Positions 56,633 through 64,000 of a stretch of 64,000 bases of DNA are shown here, one piece after another. This stretch comes from Desulfobacter latus (GTDB taxonomy: Bacteria > Desulfobacterota > Desulfobacteria > Desulfobacterales > Desulfobacteraceae): assembly GCF_013389365.1 (NCBI RefSeq), contig NZ_JACADJ010000009.1, positions 1-64,000 on the forward strand. The letters run 5' to 3'. The notes beneath the pieces were generated by a model, which was not told the origin of the DNA, made no database searches, and saw only the letters and a list, made by a program, of their open reading frames with translations. Numbering within the stretch: the first letter of the stretch is position 1; every line of letters starts with the position of its first letter. The position numbers and the translations under genes are program-made.

Positions 56633-56937
56633 TAAATTGTCCTTTTGTGTTAAAGGTTAAATAAACAACATCTCCATACAATGTTAACGCAAAAATAAAA
56701 ATTTTGGAACAAGCCTTTTTGGGGATTTGGAATATTCAACTTCGTTGCAAGAAACTTGGCAGGGCGAATGGTTTCATGTTAATAAACGCCATACCGTAGG
56801 TTCTACGAGATTTTAAGCCTGTGGAGAGGAAATGAGACCTAAGCAGTTTGTTCGGGCACACTCTATGAAGCAGGAATTTCTCATCATTTACGCCTAATAG
56901 GTAAGAATGAGTAAGAAGAAAGGAACAGTCGTTGAAA
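56633..56937. other. Intergenic region with TnpB-type end remnant
   Basis: No gene is seen in the 305 bp. The right part contains the omega-RNA-like sequence described at 56796-56895. Confidence 0.5.
56796..56895 (+). mobile_element. Remnant of an IS605/TnpB right end (omega-RNA-like)
   Basis: The sequence GTAGGTTCTACGAG ... GAGACCTAAGCAG ... CGGGCACACTCTATGAAGC followed by AGGAATTTC resembles the 3' ends of TnpB elements, where an omega RNA ends in an ATGAAGCAGGAATC-like hairpin arm. No TnpB frame or left end is nearby, so this would be a solo end. The identification rests on remembered consensus. Confidence 0.4.
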
Positions 56938-57633
56938 ATGATCAAAAAGACATTCAGGCGTTTTCTGTACTATTATCTGTTTCCCTATACGGGCTTATTT
57001 CTTGTCAAACTTCTGTCAGCCACCTACCGAGTCAGGATTGTTGATCAGTACAATGAACAGAACATTTTAAAGGCCGGTGGGCGGCTGGTTTATGCCTCAT
57101 GGCATCAGCGGTTTTTCCCGGGGCTCACCTTTTTGTCAAGCCGTAAGCCCATTACCTGTATCATTTCCCAGAGTCATGATGGTGAAATAGTGGCCCGGGC
57201 TGCAACTATTCTTGGTTGGCGGGTCGTGAGGGGCTCTTCATCCCATGGGGGCGGACAGGCCCTTGAAACCGTTAAAAGCCTGGTTGACCAGGGTTACAAG
57301 GTCGGTCATGCAGTGGACGGACCCCAAGGGCCGTTCGGCATGGTGAAACCCGGTTTGATCCGCATTGCCCAGTATGCAGATATGCCCATTGTGCCCACCA
57401 TTATCTCCGGGCAGAACCGTTGGGTTTTCAATTCCTGGGACCGTTTTATGGTACCCAAACCCTTTTCCCGGCTAATCATCCGATTTGCTTCACCTATCCA
57501 TGTGCCCCGGGATATGGGGCAGGGCGGATTTGAGCAGATGCAGGCGCGTGTGGCCCAATGCCTTAAACAGCTTTATGAGGATACAGATGATATATGGCGG
57601 GATGACGCACGTATAAAAGAAATTTTCGGTTAG
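56938..57633 (+). CDS. DUF374 lysophospholipid acyltransferase-like protein
   Basis: This 231-residue protein belongs to the DUF374 group of glycerolipid/lipid A-type acyltransferases at the inner membrane. It has an N-terminal hydrophobic helix, VYASWHQRFFPGLTFL with the catalytic His in WHQ, SQSHDGEIVARAATILGW, VRGSSSHGGGQAL and the phosphate-binding HAVDGPQGPFGMVKPGLIRIAQ. The ATG at 56938 is used; an in-frame TTG at 56932 is an alternative. The acyl acceptor is not known. Confidence 0.88.
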   Translation: MIKKTFRRFLYYYLFPYTGLFLVKLLSATYRVRIVDQYNEQNILKAGGRLVYASWHQRFFPGLTFLSSRKPITCIISQSHDGEIVARAATILGWRVVRGSSSHGGGQALETVKSLVDQGYKVGHAVDGPQGPFGMVKPGLIRIAQYADMPIVPTIISGQNRWVFNSWDRFMVPKPFSRLIIRFASPIHVPRDMGQGGFEQMQARVAQCLKQLYEDTDDIWRDDARIKEIFG

Positions 57634-57827
57634 GGACTCGGATAAAATAAATACCCCCTTTATTATATATTTCTCGTGAGTCGCAAGTTCTATTTAAATT
57701 TAAATACTTGTGGCTCATCGCGGGTTAGCGTAAAAAATGTAAATTGATTCATTATAATTAATTTTTGAATTTTATGAAAATTTAACTTGACTCTAAATCT
57801 TTTTTGATCTATATTGCCTTTTGTTGT

Positions 57828-57904
<77 letters not shown>

Positions 57905-57914
57905 AGTATATCAA

Positions 57915-57947
57915 GGCTCTCGGCGGTTTCGCCGGGAGCCTTTGTAG
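57915..57947 (+). terminator. Terminator of tRNA-fMet
   Basis: GGCTCTCGGCG-gttt-CGCCGGGAGCC followed by TTTGTAGTTTTTT: an 11-position stem with one T-G pair, directly after the tRNA. Confidence 0.85.
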
Positions 57948-57956
57948 TTTTTTACC

Positions 57957-60488
57957 TTACCATCGGTGTTGTTTTATCTCATAACGCCTGGAAAGTGTGT
58001 CATATTCCTCCCTGAAAACGAATCCGGTAGTATCCGAGGCCAGTGTCTGGGAAGTAAACCGAAATTGAATCACTGTCCCTTTTGCTATGATTGCTTTTCG
58101 GGCATCGATTTCCGGGTGGCCTTTTTCTCTTTTGTACACATCCATAATTTTTTCCTGGATCAGCATTCTCTCTTGTTCAAGTTCCGCCACCCGTTTTTTT
58201 TCGGCTGAAATGCGTCGAGACATATTAATGAACATATCACCGCATTCATTGTATTCTTTTTCCGATTCTTTTTTGAGGGCTCTTATTTTTTTTTTCAAAT
58301 CACGAATCCGATCCATATCAACTTTTGTCTTTTGATTTCGATTGTTCAGCATTTTAATTTCCGCCTCAAAATTCGATATATCTTTTTTTTCTAAACTTGA
58401 GAACACCTCTCTGAGTTGCTGCTCTAAAGATTGTATATCTTCTTTTATCCGTTTATCTTCTTTTTCAATTTTTTCAATCTCCTTTTTTTTGTCAATTACC
58501 TCCAATGAGTCGCCGGCAATTATTTTGCAATTATTTTCCACCCTCACTTTTCGAAAAATGATTTTATTTCTTGCTCGAATCATTGAGGATGTAATATTAA
58601 CATCTGTAAAAATGCAGGCATTATCACTGTCAATAATTGACCGGGAGACATATATAGAATGCAGAGGGGCGGGACCGGTCTGTTTCTTGTGTATCAATAT
58701 GGTCCTTAGACTTGTCACTTCACTATTATGGATTGATGAGAGATGAACTTCTCCTAACGCGTTGAGGCGGGCATTTTCGACAAGCTCTCTCACTGTTATT
58801 TTTTCCGATGATACAATCGCCCCATTAATCCCCGCGGCAGTTAATTCTTTACACTTTATCTTTTTACCGGAAAGAATCTGTCCATGAACATAAACATCAC
58901 AGTCATGATTGATTCTTGGACCGTTATCATCCAGATTTCCAGGAATATCTATCACCTGAGAGATGGAAAGCACCCCTTTTTCCGAAAGACTCGGCACACC
59001 GTCACATACAGCAAAAAATTCATTTTTTTTTCGTATTACATTGGCACCGGTTTGAATTGGGTAAGCCTCTGCATGGTTTGCAACAAAACACTGATTTACG
59101 TTTATTCCCGCCTGTCCTATCGTCCGATAGATGGAAGCCAGTCTTTCTTTTTTATTAACGATCACCGGCTTTAGAGCATCCCCTTTTTTAAAATGCAAGT
59201 TTGGGATCAGCTTGTCATGAACCGGAGATTCCCCTTTCGCAATCAATACTTTATCTCCCGGCTTTACCTTATTTTCAAGGAGTCTGTAAATGGCCGGATT
59301 GATAATGCCTTTGGTGATTTTTTTTTGATAAAGCCACATCATGATATTCATTGAGGTCATTGAACTCGGAATCTCTTTGTTCAGCTCAATAAAAGCCTGA
59401 AGTCTATTTTTAGTATAATGGATTTGGAAATAAGCATCTAGCTCACGGATCATTTCTCGGTGGGCGTTTTTAATATTGCCCCCCAATTTCAAGTTAATGA
59501 TCTTCATTTTTTGCTGTAGCTGCTTAGCAACGATCTTTTTACGATTTTTTACAGAAAGCCCATAATCTTCCACAAGAATATCTCCGATCCACCTAGGCTT
59601 TTGGGGGGCTTTTAGATCTGCTGCCTTATTGTCGATATTTTGTTTTTGATTATCTTCAAAGGCTTTTCTTTCCAGATTCTGACGCTGCAGGGCCTTCACA
59701 ATATCCTGTTCATTCACCAAGTTTTCTTTAATCGCAATTGCACCAAACAGGGCGTTTTTCTCTTGTTCTTGAATGACGCTAACTGCACTTTTACGCAAAA
59801 GGGCTTCCCAGTCCTCTTCTAAGATTCTGTTTTGGATTAACAGGATTTCGTCTCTTATCTCAGGGGTCATTTCTTTCTGGTCAACAAGGATGTCTCCGAT
59901 AATATGATTTTTTTTACTTTGGAGATACAACCGGGTCTGTTCGGAAAGGGCGTTGTCAATGGTCTGTTTTGTGGCAAATTGGTTCTTGACCGCGATCTCA
60001 CCAAATTTTTTATCCATGGCTTTAATTTCAAGATGAACCGCACTTTTATAAATAAATTCCAGTTGGGATGAATCTATCAGTTTACGTTTCAGTAAAGCCA
60101 GGTCAATATTTTCCAGCCGTTGGTGGAGATAATTGTCAGTGGCGGTTTCCTGAAGTTCTTTGAGAATATTTTCCAAATCATCAAACCGGTGATCCTTTGG
60201 CGCTTCGCTCTCACCGATATCTTTTAACTGCTGAGAAAAGGTATTTGTGATGAATTGATGGGCAAGCTTCAAGATGATCTGATTATATCTAAAAAATTCT
60301 CGGCACAGTATTTCATGCTGAATAATGTCCCGAACAGTTTCAACAGCGTCAAGTGAAGGCTGTCGTCCCTGATCACGCTCTTTTTCAAGAACAGTTTTGA
60401 TGACCTGGTACTCTTTTTTTGAAATCAGTTTCTTTACCCGGATGATATCGAGAATTCGTACATTTGATTGATACAGTAAATCGTTCAT
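57957..60488 (-). CDS. FapA/DUF342 family protein with N-terminal T2SS-like repeats
   Basis: The 843-residue protein has three parts. About residues 140-340 contain four repeats of the form (F/I)G-(E/D/A)-I-(A/L)-V ... (I/L)...Q, for example FGEIAVKNQFATKQTIDNAL and IGDILVDQKEMTPEIRDEIL, like the N-terminal module of GspE-type ATPases. Residues ~420-680 form the DUF342 right-handed beta-helix (INHDCDVYVHGQILSGKKIKC, GGNIK-like turns). The end is a ~130-residue charged coiled coil, then a short beta domain. DUF342 proteins may polymerise or act at the envelope; the role is unknown. No signal peptide. Monocistronic. Confidence 0.78.
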   Translation of the reverse strand: MNDLLYQSNVRILDIIRVKKLISKKEYQVIKTVLEKERDQGRQPSLDAVETVRDIIQHEILCREFFRYNQIILKLAHQFITNTFSQQLKDIGESEAPKDHRFDDLENILKELQETATDNYLHQRLENIDLALLKRKLIDSSQLEFIYKSAVHLEIKAMDKKFGEIAVKNQFATKQTIDNALSEQTRLYLQSKKNHIIGDILVDQKEMTPEIRDEILLIQNRILEEDWEALLRKSAVSVIQEQEKNALFGAIAIKENLVNEQDIVKALQRQNLERKAFEDNQKQNIDNKAADLKAPQKPRWIGDILVEDYGLSVKNRKKIVAKQLQQKMKIINLKLGGNIKNAHREMIRELDAYFQIHYTKNRLQAFIELNKEIPSSMTSMNIMMWLYQKKITKGIINPAIYRLLENKVKPGDKVLIAKGESPVHDKLIPNLHFKKGDALKPVIVNKKERLASIYRTIGQAGINVNQCFVANHAEAYPIQTGANVIRKKNEFFAVCDGVPSLSEKGVLSISQVIDIPGNLDDNGPRINHDCDVYVHGQILSGKKIKCKELTAAGINGAIVSSEKITVRELVENARLNALGEVHLSSIHNSEVTSLRTILIHKKQTGPAPLHSIYVSRSIIDSDNACIFTDVNITSSMIRARNKIIFRKVRVENNCKIIAGDSLEVIDKKKEIEKIEKEDKRIKEDIQSLEQQLREVFSSLEKKDISNFEAEIKMLNNRNQKTKVDMDRIRDLKKKIRALKKESEKEYNECGDMFINMSRRISAEKKRVAELEQERMLIQEKIMDVYKREKGHPEIDARKAIIAKGTVIQFRFTSQTLASDTTGFVFREEYDTLSRRYEIKQHRW

Positions 60489-60562
60489 AAATGTTTTAAC
60501 GTCCAGTAATAATTTTTAATCAGTCAATTTCATTGTATTTAGGAAGATTAGGTCCATAGAAC

Positions 60563-61363
60563 TTAAGTTGTCCAGGCAAATCCGGCTCGAACCGGGTAAT
60601 GATCGGATGGAAAAAGGCTGTTAAAGGCGTCTTGTATCACCTGCTCGAATACGGGAGATAGACCGTTTCTGTATAGTATCCAGTCGATGTGACGTCCCGT
60701 TTCTTTCCCGGTAAAATTGTGGAAGGTGGTGACGGATTCGCCTTCCATGACCAGATCAAATCCCCGGGATTTAAAACAATGATGGGCCGGTGAATCCGGG
60801 GTAGTATTAAAGTCGCCGGTGATGATTTGCGGTATTCCCTTTGGAAAATATTTAAGAAAGTCCATGAGCAGACCGGCACTTTTTTGCTGGACTTCGGATG
60901 CAAAATCAAAGTGGGTGTTTGCCATGAGCAGGTACTGGTTTTTCTTTTTAAACCATCCAATGATACACTGACGGGGCCATATCGAACCGAAAAGCTGGGA
61001 AGGGAGGTCCGGGGTGCGGCTTAAAAAAAAGTGGCGGTGACCCAGGCATTCCCAGGACGGGTCGAACAGGATCAGGTTATTCTGCCACCATTCAAGCCTT
61101 TTGTAGTACCAGCCAATGTGACCGTAGTGCCTCAGTGAGCGGATCAGAAATTCGGCCTGGAAATGGTTGACCTCCTGGAAGCCGATAAAGTCGCAGGGGT
61201 AGTCTTCCAGGATTTTCGACACCAGAGGCTTCCGGTGTTCCCAGGCATAGGGACCGTCCTTGGCCAGACCGAACCGGAGATTAAACGTCATGACGGTGAC
61301 CGGGTCATCGGTTCTTTTTTTGTCCGTTTCGAGGACGGATATAGGGGATATTTCTGTCATCAA
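60563..61363 (-). CDS. Endonuclease/exonuclease/phosphatase family protein
   Basis: A 266-residue EEP-fold hydrolase. Motifs in order: MTFNLRFG (Asn), IGFQEVN (metal-binding Glu), ANTHFDF (His and Asp), TGDFNTTPDSP (Asp-x-Asn) and the terminal SDHYPVRAGF (Asp-His). These are the complete two-metal active site. It may cleave nucleic acid, phosphoinositide-like or sphingomyelin-like phosphodiesters; the short SDHYPV form is common in cytoplasmic bacterial members. No signal peptide. Start ATG at 61363. Confidence 0.88.
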   Translation of the reverse strand: MMTEISPISVLETDKKRTDDPVTVMTFNLRFGLAKDGPYAWEHRKPLVSKILEDYPCDFIGFQEVNHFQAEFLIRSLRHYGHIGWYYKRLEWWQNNLILFDPSWECLGHRHFFLSRTPDLPSQLFGSIWPRQCIIGWFKKKNQYLLMANTHFDFASEVQQKSAGLLMDFLKYFPKGIPQIITGDFNTTPDSPAHHCFKSRGFDLVMEGESVTTFHNFTGKETGRHIDWILYRNGLSPVFEQVIQDAFNSLFPSDHYPVRAGFAWTT

Positions 61364-61423
61364 AACATAGAATGCGATATTCCGTTCCGCCTGTCAATAC
61401 CCGGTCCAGGGCCAACGCATATT

Positions 61424-61507
61424 AAATTAGCGCCCTTTGGGCGGGCTGTTAGGTGCTGGGTGCTGGGTGCTGGGTGCTGGGTGCTGGGAAATGGAAATTC
61501 CTATACT
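61424..61507 (-). repeat. Heptamer-tract dispersed repeat, copy E
   Basis: Inverted copy: TAAATTAGCGCCCTTTGGG, CGGGCTGTTAG, five GTGCTGG heptamers, GAAATGGAAATTCCTATACT. The heptamers are all of the G variant. It separates the divergent EEP and cmoA genes. Confidence 0.87.
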
Positions 61508-61587
61508 CTCGAGTTTAAGGTTTTCCCGCCGCTTGCACAAAGCCTGTAAATGATGCTATAGATGCCCAGATTAAACTGGATGGTATT

Positions 61588-62313
61588 ATGTATAAAGACA
61601 AGGTATTTGCAAAAAAACGGACCACGATTACACCTTTCAGGTTTAATGAAAAAGTCGCCCGGGTATTTGACGATATGCTGGTCAGATCAGTGCCGCTGTA
61701 TGGTGAAATATTAAAACAGCAGGCAAGGATTGCCCGGCAGTACTATAAATCCGGTACACAGATATTTGATCTGGGCTGTTCCCATGGTAATCTAGGCATT
61801 TTGCTTCTTGACTGCTTTGATGGTGTTGAATTTAAAATGATTGCTGTTGACAGTGCTGAACCCATGATCAGGCGATTTAAAAAGCGGCTTGCCGTTCATG
61901 ACCGCCAGGGCTGTATTGACCTTGCCTGTGCCTGTATTGAACATATTTTAATTTCAAATGCATCTGTGGTGGTTATCAACTTGACCTTGCAGTTCCTGGA
62001 TGCTAAAAAACGGGACGCTCTGATTCAATCCGCCTTTAATGGGCTTTGCAAAGGCGGTATATTGCTGCTGACGGAAAAGACCGTTCATCCTGACCCCAAA
62101 ATGAATGTTCTGGAGCAGGAATATTATTATGAGTTTAAAAGGGAAAACGGATATACGGAACTTGAAATCAGTCAAAAACGGGATGCTCTGGAACAGGTAC
62201 TGGTTCCCGAGACCGTGGCAGACCATGAAAACCGTATCCAAAAAGCCGGATTTGCGTCATTCAATGTTTGGCTGAAGTGGTTTAATTTTACATCTATGAT
62301 GGCCGTTAAATAG
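61588..62313 (+). CDS. cmoA: Carboxy-SAM synthase (CmoA)
   Basis: CmoA converts SAM and prephenate to carboxy-SAM, used by CmoB to make cmo5U34 in tRNA. The 241-residue protein starts MYKDKVFAKKR, has the family-specific FNEKVARVFDDMLVRSVPLYGEI, the SAM-binding IFDLGCSHGNLGILLLD and later LTEKTVHPDPKMN. The Arg of the VRSVP region contacts carboxy-SAM in known structures. cmoB is not in the window. An upstream heptamer repeat separates it from the divergent EEP gene. Confidence 0.9.
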   Translation: MYKDKVFAKKRTTITPFRFNEKVARVFDDMLVRSVPLYGEILKQQARIARQYYKSGTQIFDLGCSHGNLGILLLDCFDGVEFKMIAVDSAEPMIRRFKKRLAVHDRQGCIDLACACIEHILISNASVVVINLTLQFLDAKKRDALIQSAFNGLCKGGILLLTEKTVHPDPKMNVLEQEYYYEFKRENGYTELEISQKRDALEQVLVPETVADHENRIQKAGFASFNVWLKWFNFTSMMAVK

Positions 62314-62836
62314 AATCGTATCTGCGTTGGGCGTCCGTTTTCCAAATGGGCATCATGGCGCAATAACTATGGTATTGAGGTGATGATCAAGTAAAATTTT
62401 AAAACGCGGGTATGAGCCTATATTAATATTGCATGATCAATCATTTTCCATTATCATTATACGCAATAATCAAGTTTTTGTGACTGGATTAAATTAGCGT
62501 CCTTTGGGCGGGCTGTTAGATACTGGGTACTGGGTACTGGGTACTGGGTACTGGGGAATGGGGAATGGGGAATGGGGAATGGAAATTCCTATACTATAAA
62601 TTTAAACGTTGATCATATAATCACAAAAACTGAGAAAAAATATTAAGCAACTTTTATAAAGGCCTGGTGACTGTGATAAGAACTGAAGCGTCCTCATTCT
62701 TATGCCGTCTAAAAAACATATGAGCGGAAGAGCCATGGGTAGATTGGAGCCTACGCCCTCTCTATCGTTCAAAAATTGTTCTTGCTGAGTAACTTTGGCA
62801 ATTCATCATTAAAAACTTGAAGATCGAGATTATATA
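62314..62836. other. Intergenic region with repeat copy F
   Basis: The 523 bp have no supported gene. It contains heptamer repeat copy F at 62489-62595. The DNA on both sides is AT-rich. Confidence 0.6.
62489..62595 (-). repeat. Heptamer-tract dispersed repeat, copy F
   Basis: TTAAATTAGCGTCCTTTGGG, CGGGCTGTTAG, five heptamers of ATACTGG/GTACTGG type, four GGGGAAT-type heptamers, then GGAAATTCCTATACT. Both heptamer tracts are expanded. TTAAATT and AATTTAA flank it as inverted ends. Confidence 0.87.
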
Positions 62837-63220
62837 ATGTTTAATCAAGAACAGCTTAATGCCATTGACACGATAATCAAGTCCCACCTGATTGATTCAG
62901 GTGTTGAAAATGTGATTTATATTGATCTGGCTGGTAATTCAATTACCCAGCATGATAACGGGAATTCAACCCTGGATTACATGGCATTTGCGGCACTTGC
63001 GGCTGGAAATTTTGCCGCAGTCGACGCCATGGCCAAACTTATCGGGGAGTCTGAGTTTTCACTGTTGTTTCATAAAGGGGAAAAATCGAGTATACATTTC
63101 AGCAAAGTAACGGAAGATACAATTTTGATTACCATGTTTCCCAAAACGATTTCCCTGGGGATCGTCCGGTTAAAAGTGGCCAAAGTCGTTACAGAGATCA
63201 ATGAGATTTGCAGTGCCTGA
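62837..63220 (+). CDS. Roadblock/LC7-domain protein (MglB-like)
   Basis: The 127-residue protein is a single Roadblock/LC7 domain: IIKSHLIDSGVENVIYIDLAGNSI, a central helix AFAALAAGNFAAVDAMAKLIGESEF and the C-terminal helix RLKVAKVVTEINEIC. Such proteins act as activators or co-GAPs for MglA-type GTPases. It is followed by the GTPase gene, 52 bp downstream, which supports this role. Confidence 0.87.
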   Translation: MFNQEQLNAIDTIIKSHLIDSGVENVIYIDLAGNSITQHDNGNSTLDYMAFAALAAGNFAAVDAMAKLIGESEFSLLFHKGEKSSIHFSKVTEDTILITMFPKTISLGIVRLKVAKVVTEINEICSA

Positions 63221-63272
63221 CCAGCTGACAGTTAATTTTTATTTTTTACATCTATAAAAAAGGGGTCATGGC

Positions 63273-63878
63273 TTGGCACTTGTAAATGTAAAAACAAAAG
63301 AAGTTAAAGTTAAAATAGTCTATTACGGCCCTGGACGGGGCGGTAAAACAACTAATCTCGAGTATATTAACAACACCTACAGAAACCAAATTAAATCCGA
63401 GATGGTTAGCTTGAAAACCCAGGACGACAGAACTCTTTTCTTTGACTTTCTCCCTTTTGACATTGGCCGGATTAAGGGTTTCAAAGTTATTATCCAGCTT
63501 TATACCGTCCCGGGCCAGGTAAAGTACAACGCGACCCGCCGTCTCGTTCTCAAAGGGGTGGATGGTATTGTTTTTGTCGCGGATATTCAAAAGTTCCAAC
63601 GTAAAAGAAATATTGAATCTCTGAACCAGCTCTACGAAAATTTGAAGACTCATAACCTGGACCTGTTTGAACTGCCCCTGGTGATGCAATATAACAAAGT
63701 CGACCTAGCCAACAAAGGGGAGGATGTGATACCTACAAAAATCTTACAACAAGATTTAAATTCGGTACTCCGTGTCCCCGCATTTGAAGCGAGTGCGCTT
63801 GGTGGCGGTAATGTGATGAAAACGCTCAAAAAAATCATTTCCATGACACTTGCATCCATTCAGGATCAGCTTTTTTAA
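63273..63878 (+). CDS. MglA-like small GTPase
   Basis: A 201-residue Ras-like GTPase of the MglA/Arf-like group. P-loop GPGRGGKTTN near residue 18, switch II region with TVPGQVKYNATRR (PGQ in place of the eukaryotic DxxGQ), the NKxD motif QYNKVDLAN and the A-S-A motif EASALGG. MglA-type proteins set cell polarity or control motility. The start is TTG 63273, 7 nt after an AAGGGG site; the ATG at 63268 is out of frame. It forms a cluster with the Roadblock gene and the partial gene that follows. Confidence 0.9.
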   Translation: MALVNVKTKEVKVKIVYYGPGRGGKTTNLEYINNTYRNQIKSEMVSLKTQDDRTLFFDFLPFDIGRIKGFKVIIQLYTVPGQVKYNATRRLVLKGVDGIVFVADIQKFQRKRNIESLNQLYENLKTHNLDLFELPLVMQYNKVDLANKGEDVIPTKILQQDLNSVLRVPAFEASALGGGNVMKTLKKIISMTLASIQDQLF

Positions 63879-63887
63879 GGAGGCGAA

Positions 63888-64000
63888 TTGGACCAAGACA
63901 GCAATTCAAAGATCACCTCAACCATTCAAGAGCTTTCAGGGTTGATTGCCTCTTTTGAGAACGGCATACCCGGTCAAGATGTGCAATTGTTCGTACAGAC
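63888..64000 (+). CDS. Partial gene, third in the Roadblock/MglA cluster
   Basis: TTG at 63888 follows AAGGAGG (63877-63883) and starts MDQDSNSKITSTIQELSGLIA. Only 37 codons are in the window, and the remainder lies beyond the end. It overlaps the MglA stop region closely (9 bp), so it is part of the same operon. The sequence seen is too short to identify, but a second Roadblock or effector protein would fit. Confidence 0.55.
   Translation, partial: MDQDSNSKITSTIQELSGLIASFENGIPGQDVQLFVQ

Overview
The window looks like a chromosomal segment of a sulfate-reducing deltaproteobacterium of the Desulfobacteraceae type (Desulfobacter/Desulfobacula-like). The evidence is indirect: UGA-decoded selenoproteins of a glycine/betaine-type reductase, a PEP-CTERM fibro-slime fragment, a PyrD/PyrK dihydroorotate dehydrogenase, a Roadblock/MglA pair, moderate GC content, and many IS and REP-like insertions. 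No 16S gene or other decisive marker is present.

Layout. 1-6.2 kb is a degraded accessory region: a DDE transposase with a partner zinc-ribbon gene carrying an in-frame UGA, an IS inserted into a parE toxin gene next to parD, a frameshifted tyrosine integrase, a PEP-CTERM gene fragment and an orphan gene. 6.4-12.4 kb holds the pyrD-pyrK-pyrE pyrimidine genes, a cyclophilin, an M24 peptidase and a K+ channel. 12.4-18 kb holds a first IscB element set against selO, a PPC-domain gene, a nif-type fragment and an unknown repeat protein. 18.4-25 kb is an S-adenosylmethionine cycle block (ahcY, metK, adenosine kinase) followed by lon. 25-30 kb has a DtxR-type regulator behind a structured leader and an RND efflux pair. 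30.2-31.8 kb is IscB element 2. 32-42.5 kb runs in one direction: thioredoxin-like protein, mtnP, apt, recC, recB, a YccF protein and an outer-membrane protein. 42.6-46.5 kb is IscB element 3 followed by an IS91-type element with a broken integrase. 46.7-51.7 kb is a glycine/sarcosine/betaine reductase locus with two selenocysteine genes (grdC, grdA facing grdB, grdE), preceded by an attC-like site. 52-64 kb has a PhnD-like binding protein and chemoreceptor, a symporter-UspA fusion, a DUF374 acyltransferase, tRNA-fMet, a large FapA/DUF342 protein, an EEP phosphatase, cmoA and a Roadblock/MglA cluster cut off by the window end.

How the genes work together. MetK makes SAM, AhcY splits S-adenosylhomocysteine, adenosine kinase removes adenosine, and MtnP plus Apt recover methylthioadenosine and adenine, so much of SAM by-product recycling is encoded here. 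CmoA also consumes SAM. GrdB/GrdE (substrate-specific component B), GrdA (selenoprotein A) and GrdC (part of component C) would reductively cleave glycine, sarcosine or betaine to acetyl phosphate; GrdD is not in the window.

The most notable material is (i) three near-identical 1.62 kb IscB/omega-RNA elements whose flanks give three different predicted guides and a shared ATGA 3' flank, and (ii) a dispersed repeat family, six copies here, with an AGYACCC heptamer tract of variable length between a GGAAATTCC palindrome and a GCCC/GGGC hairpin.
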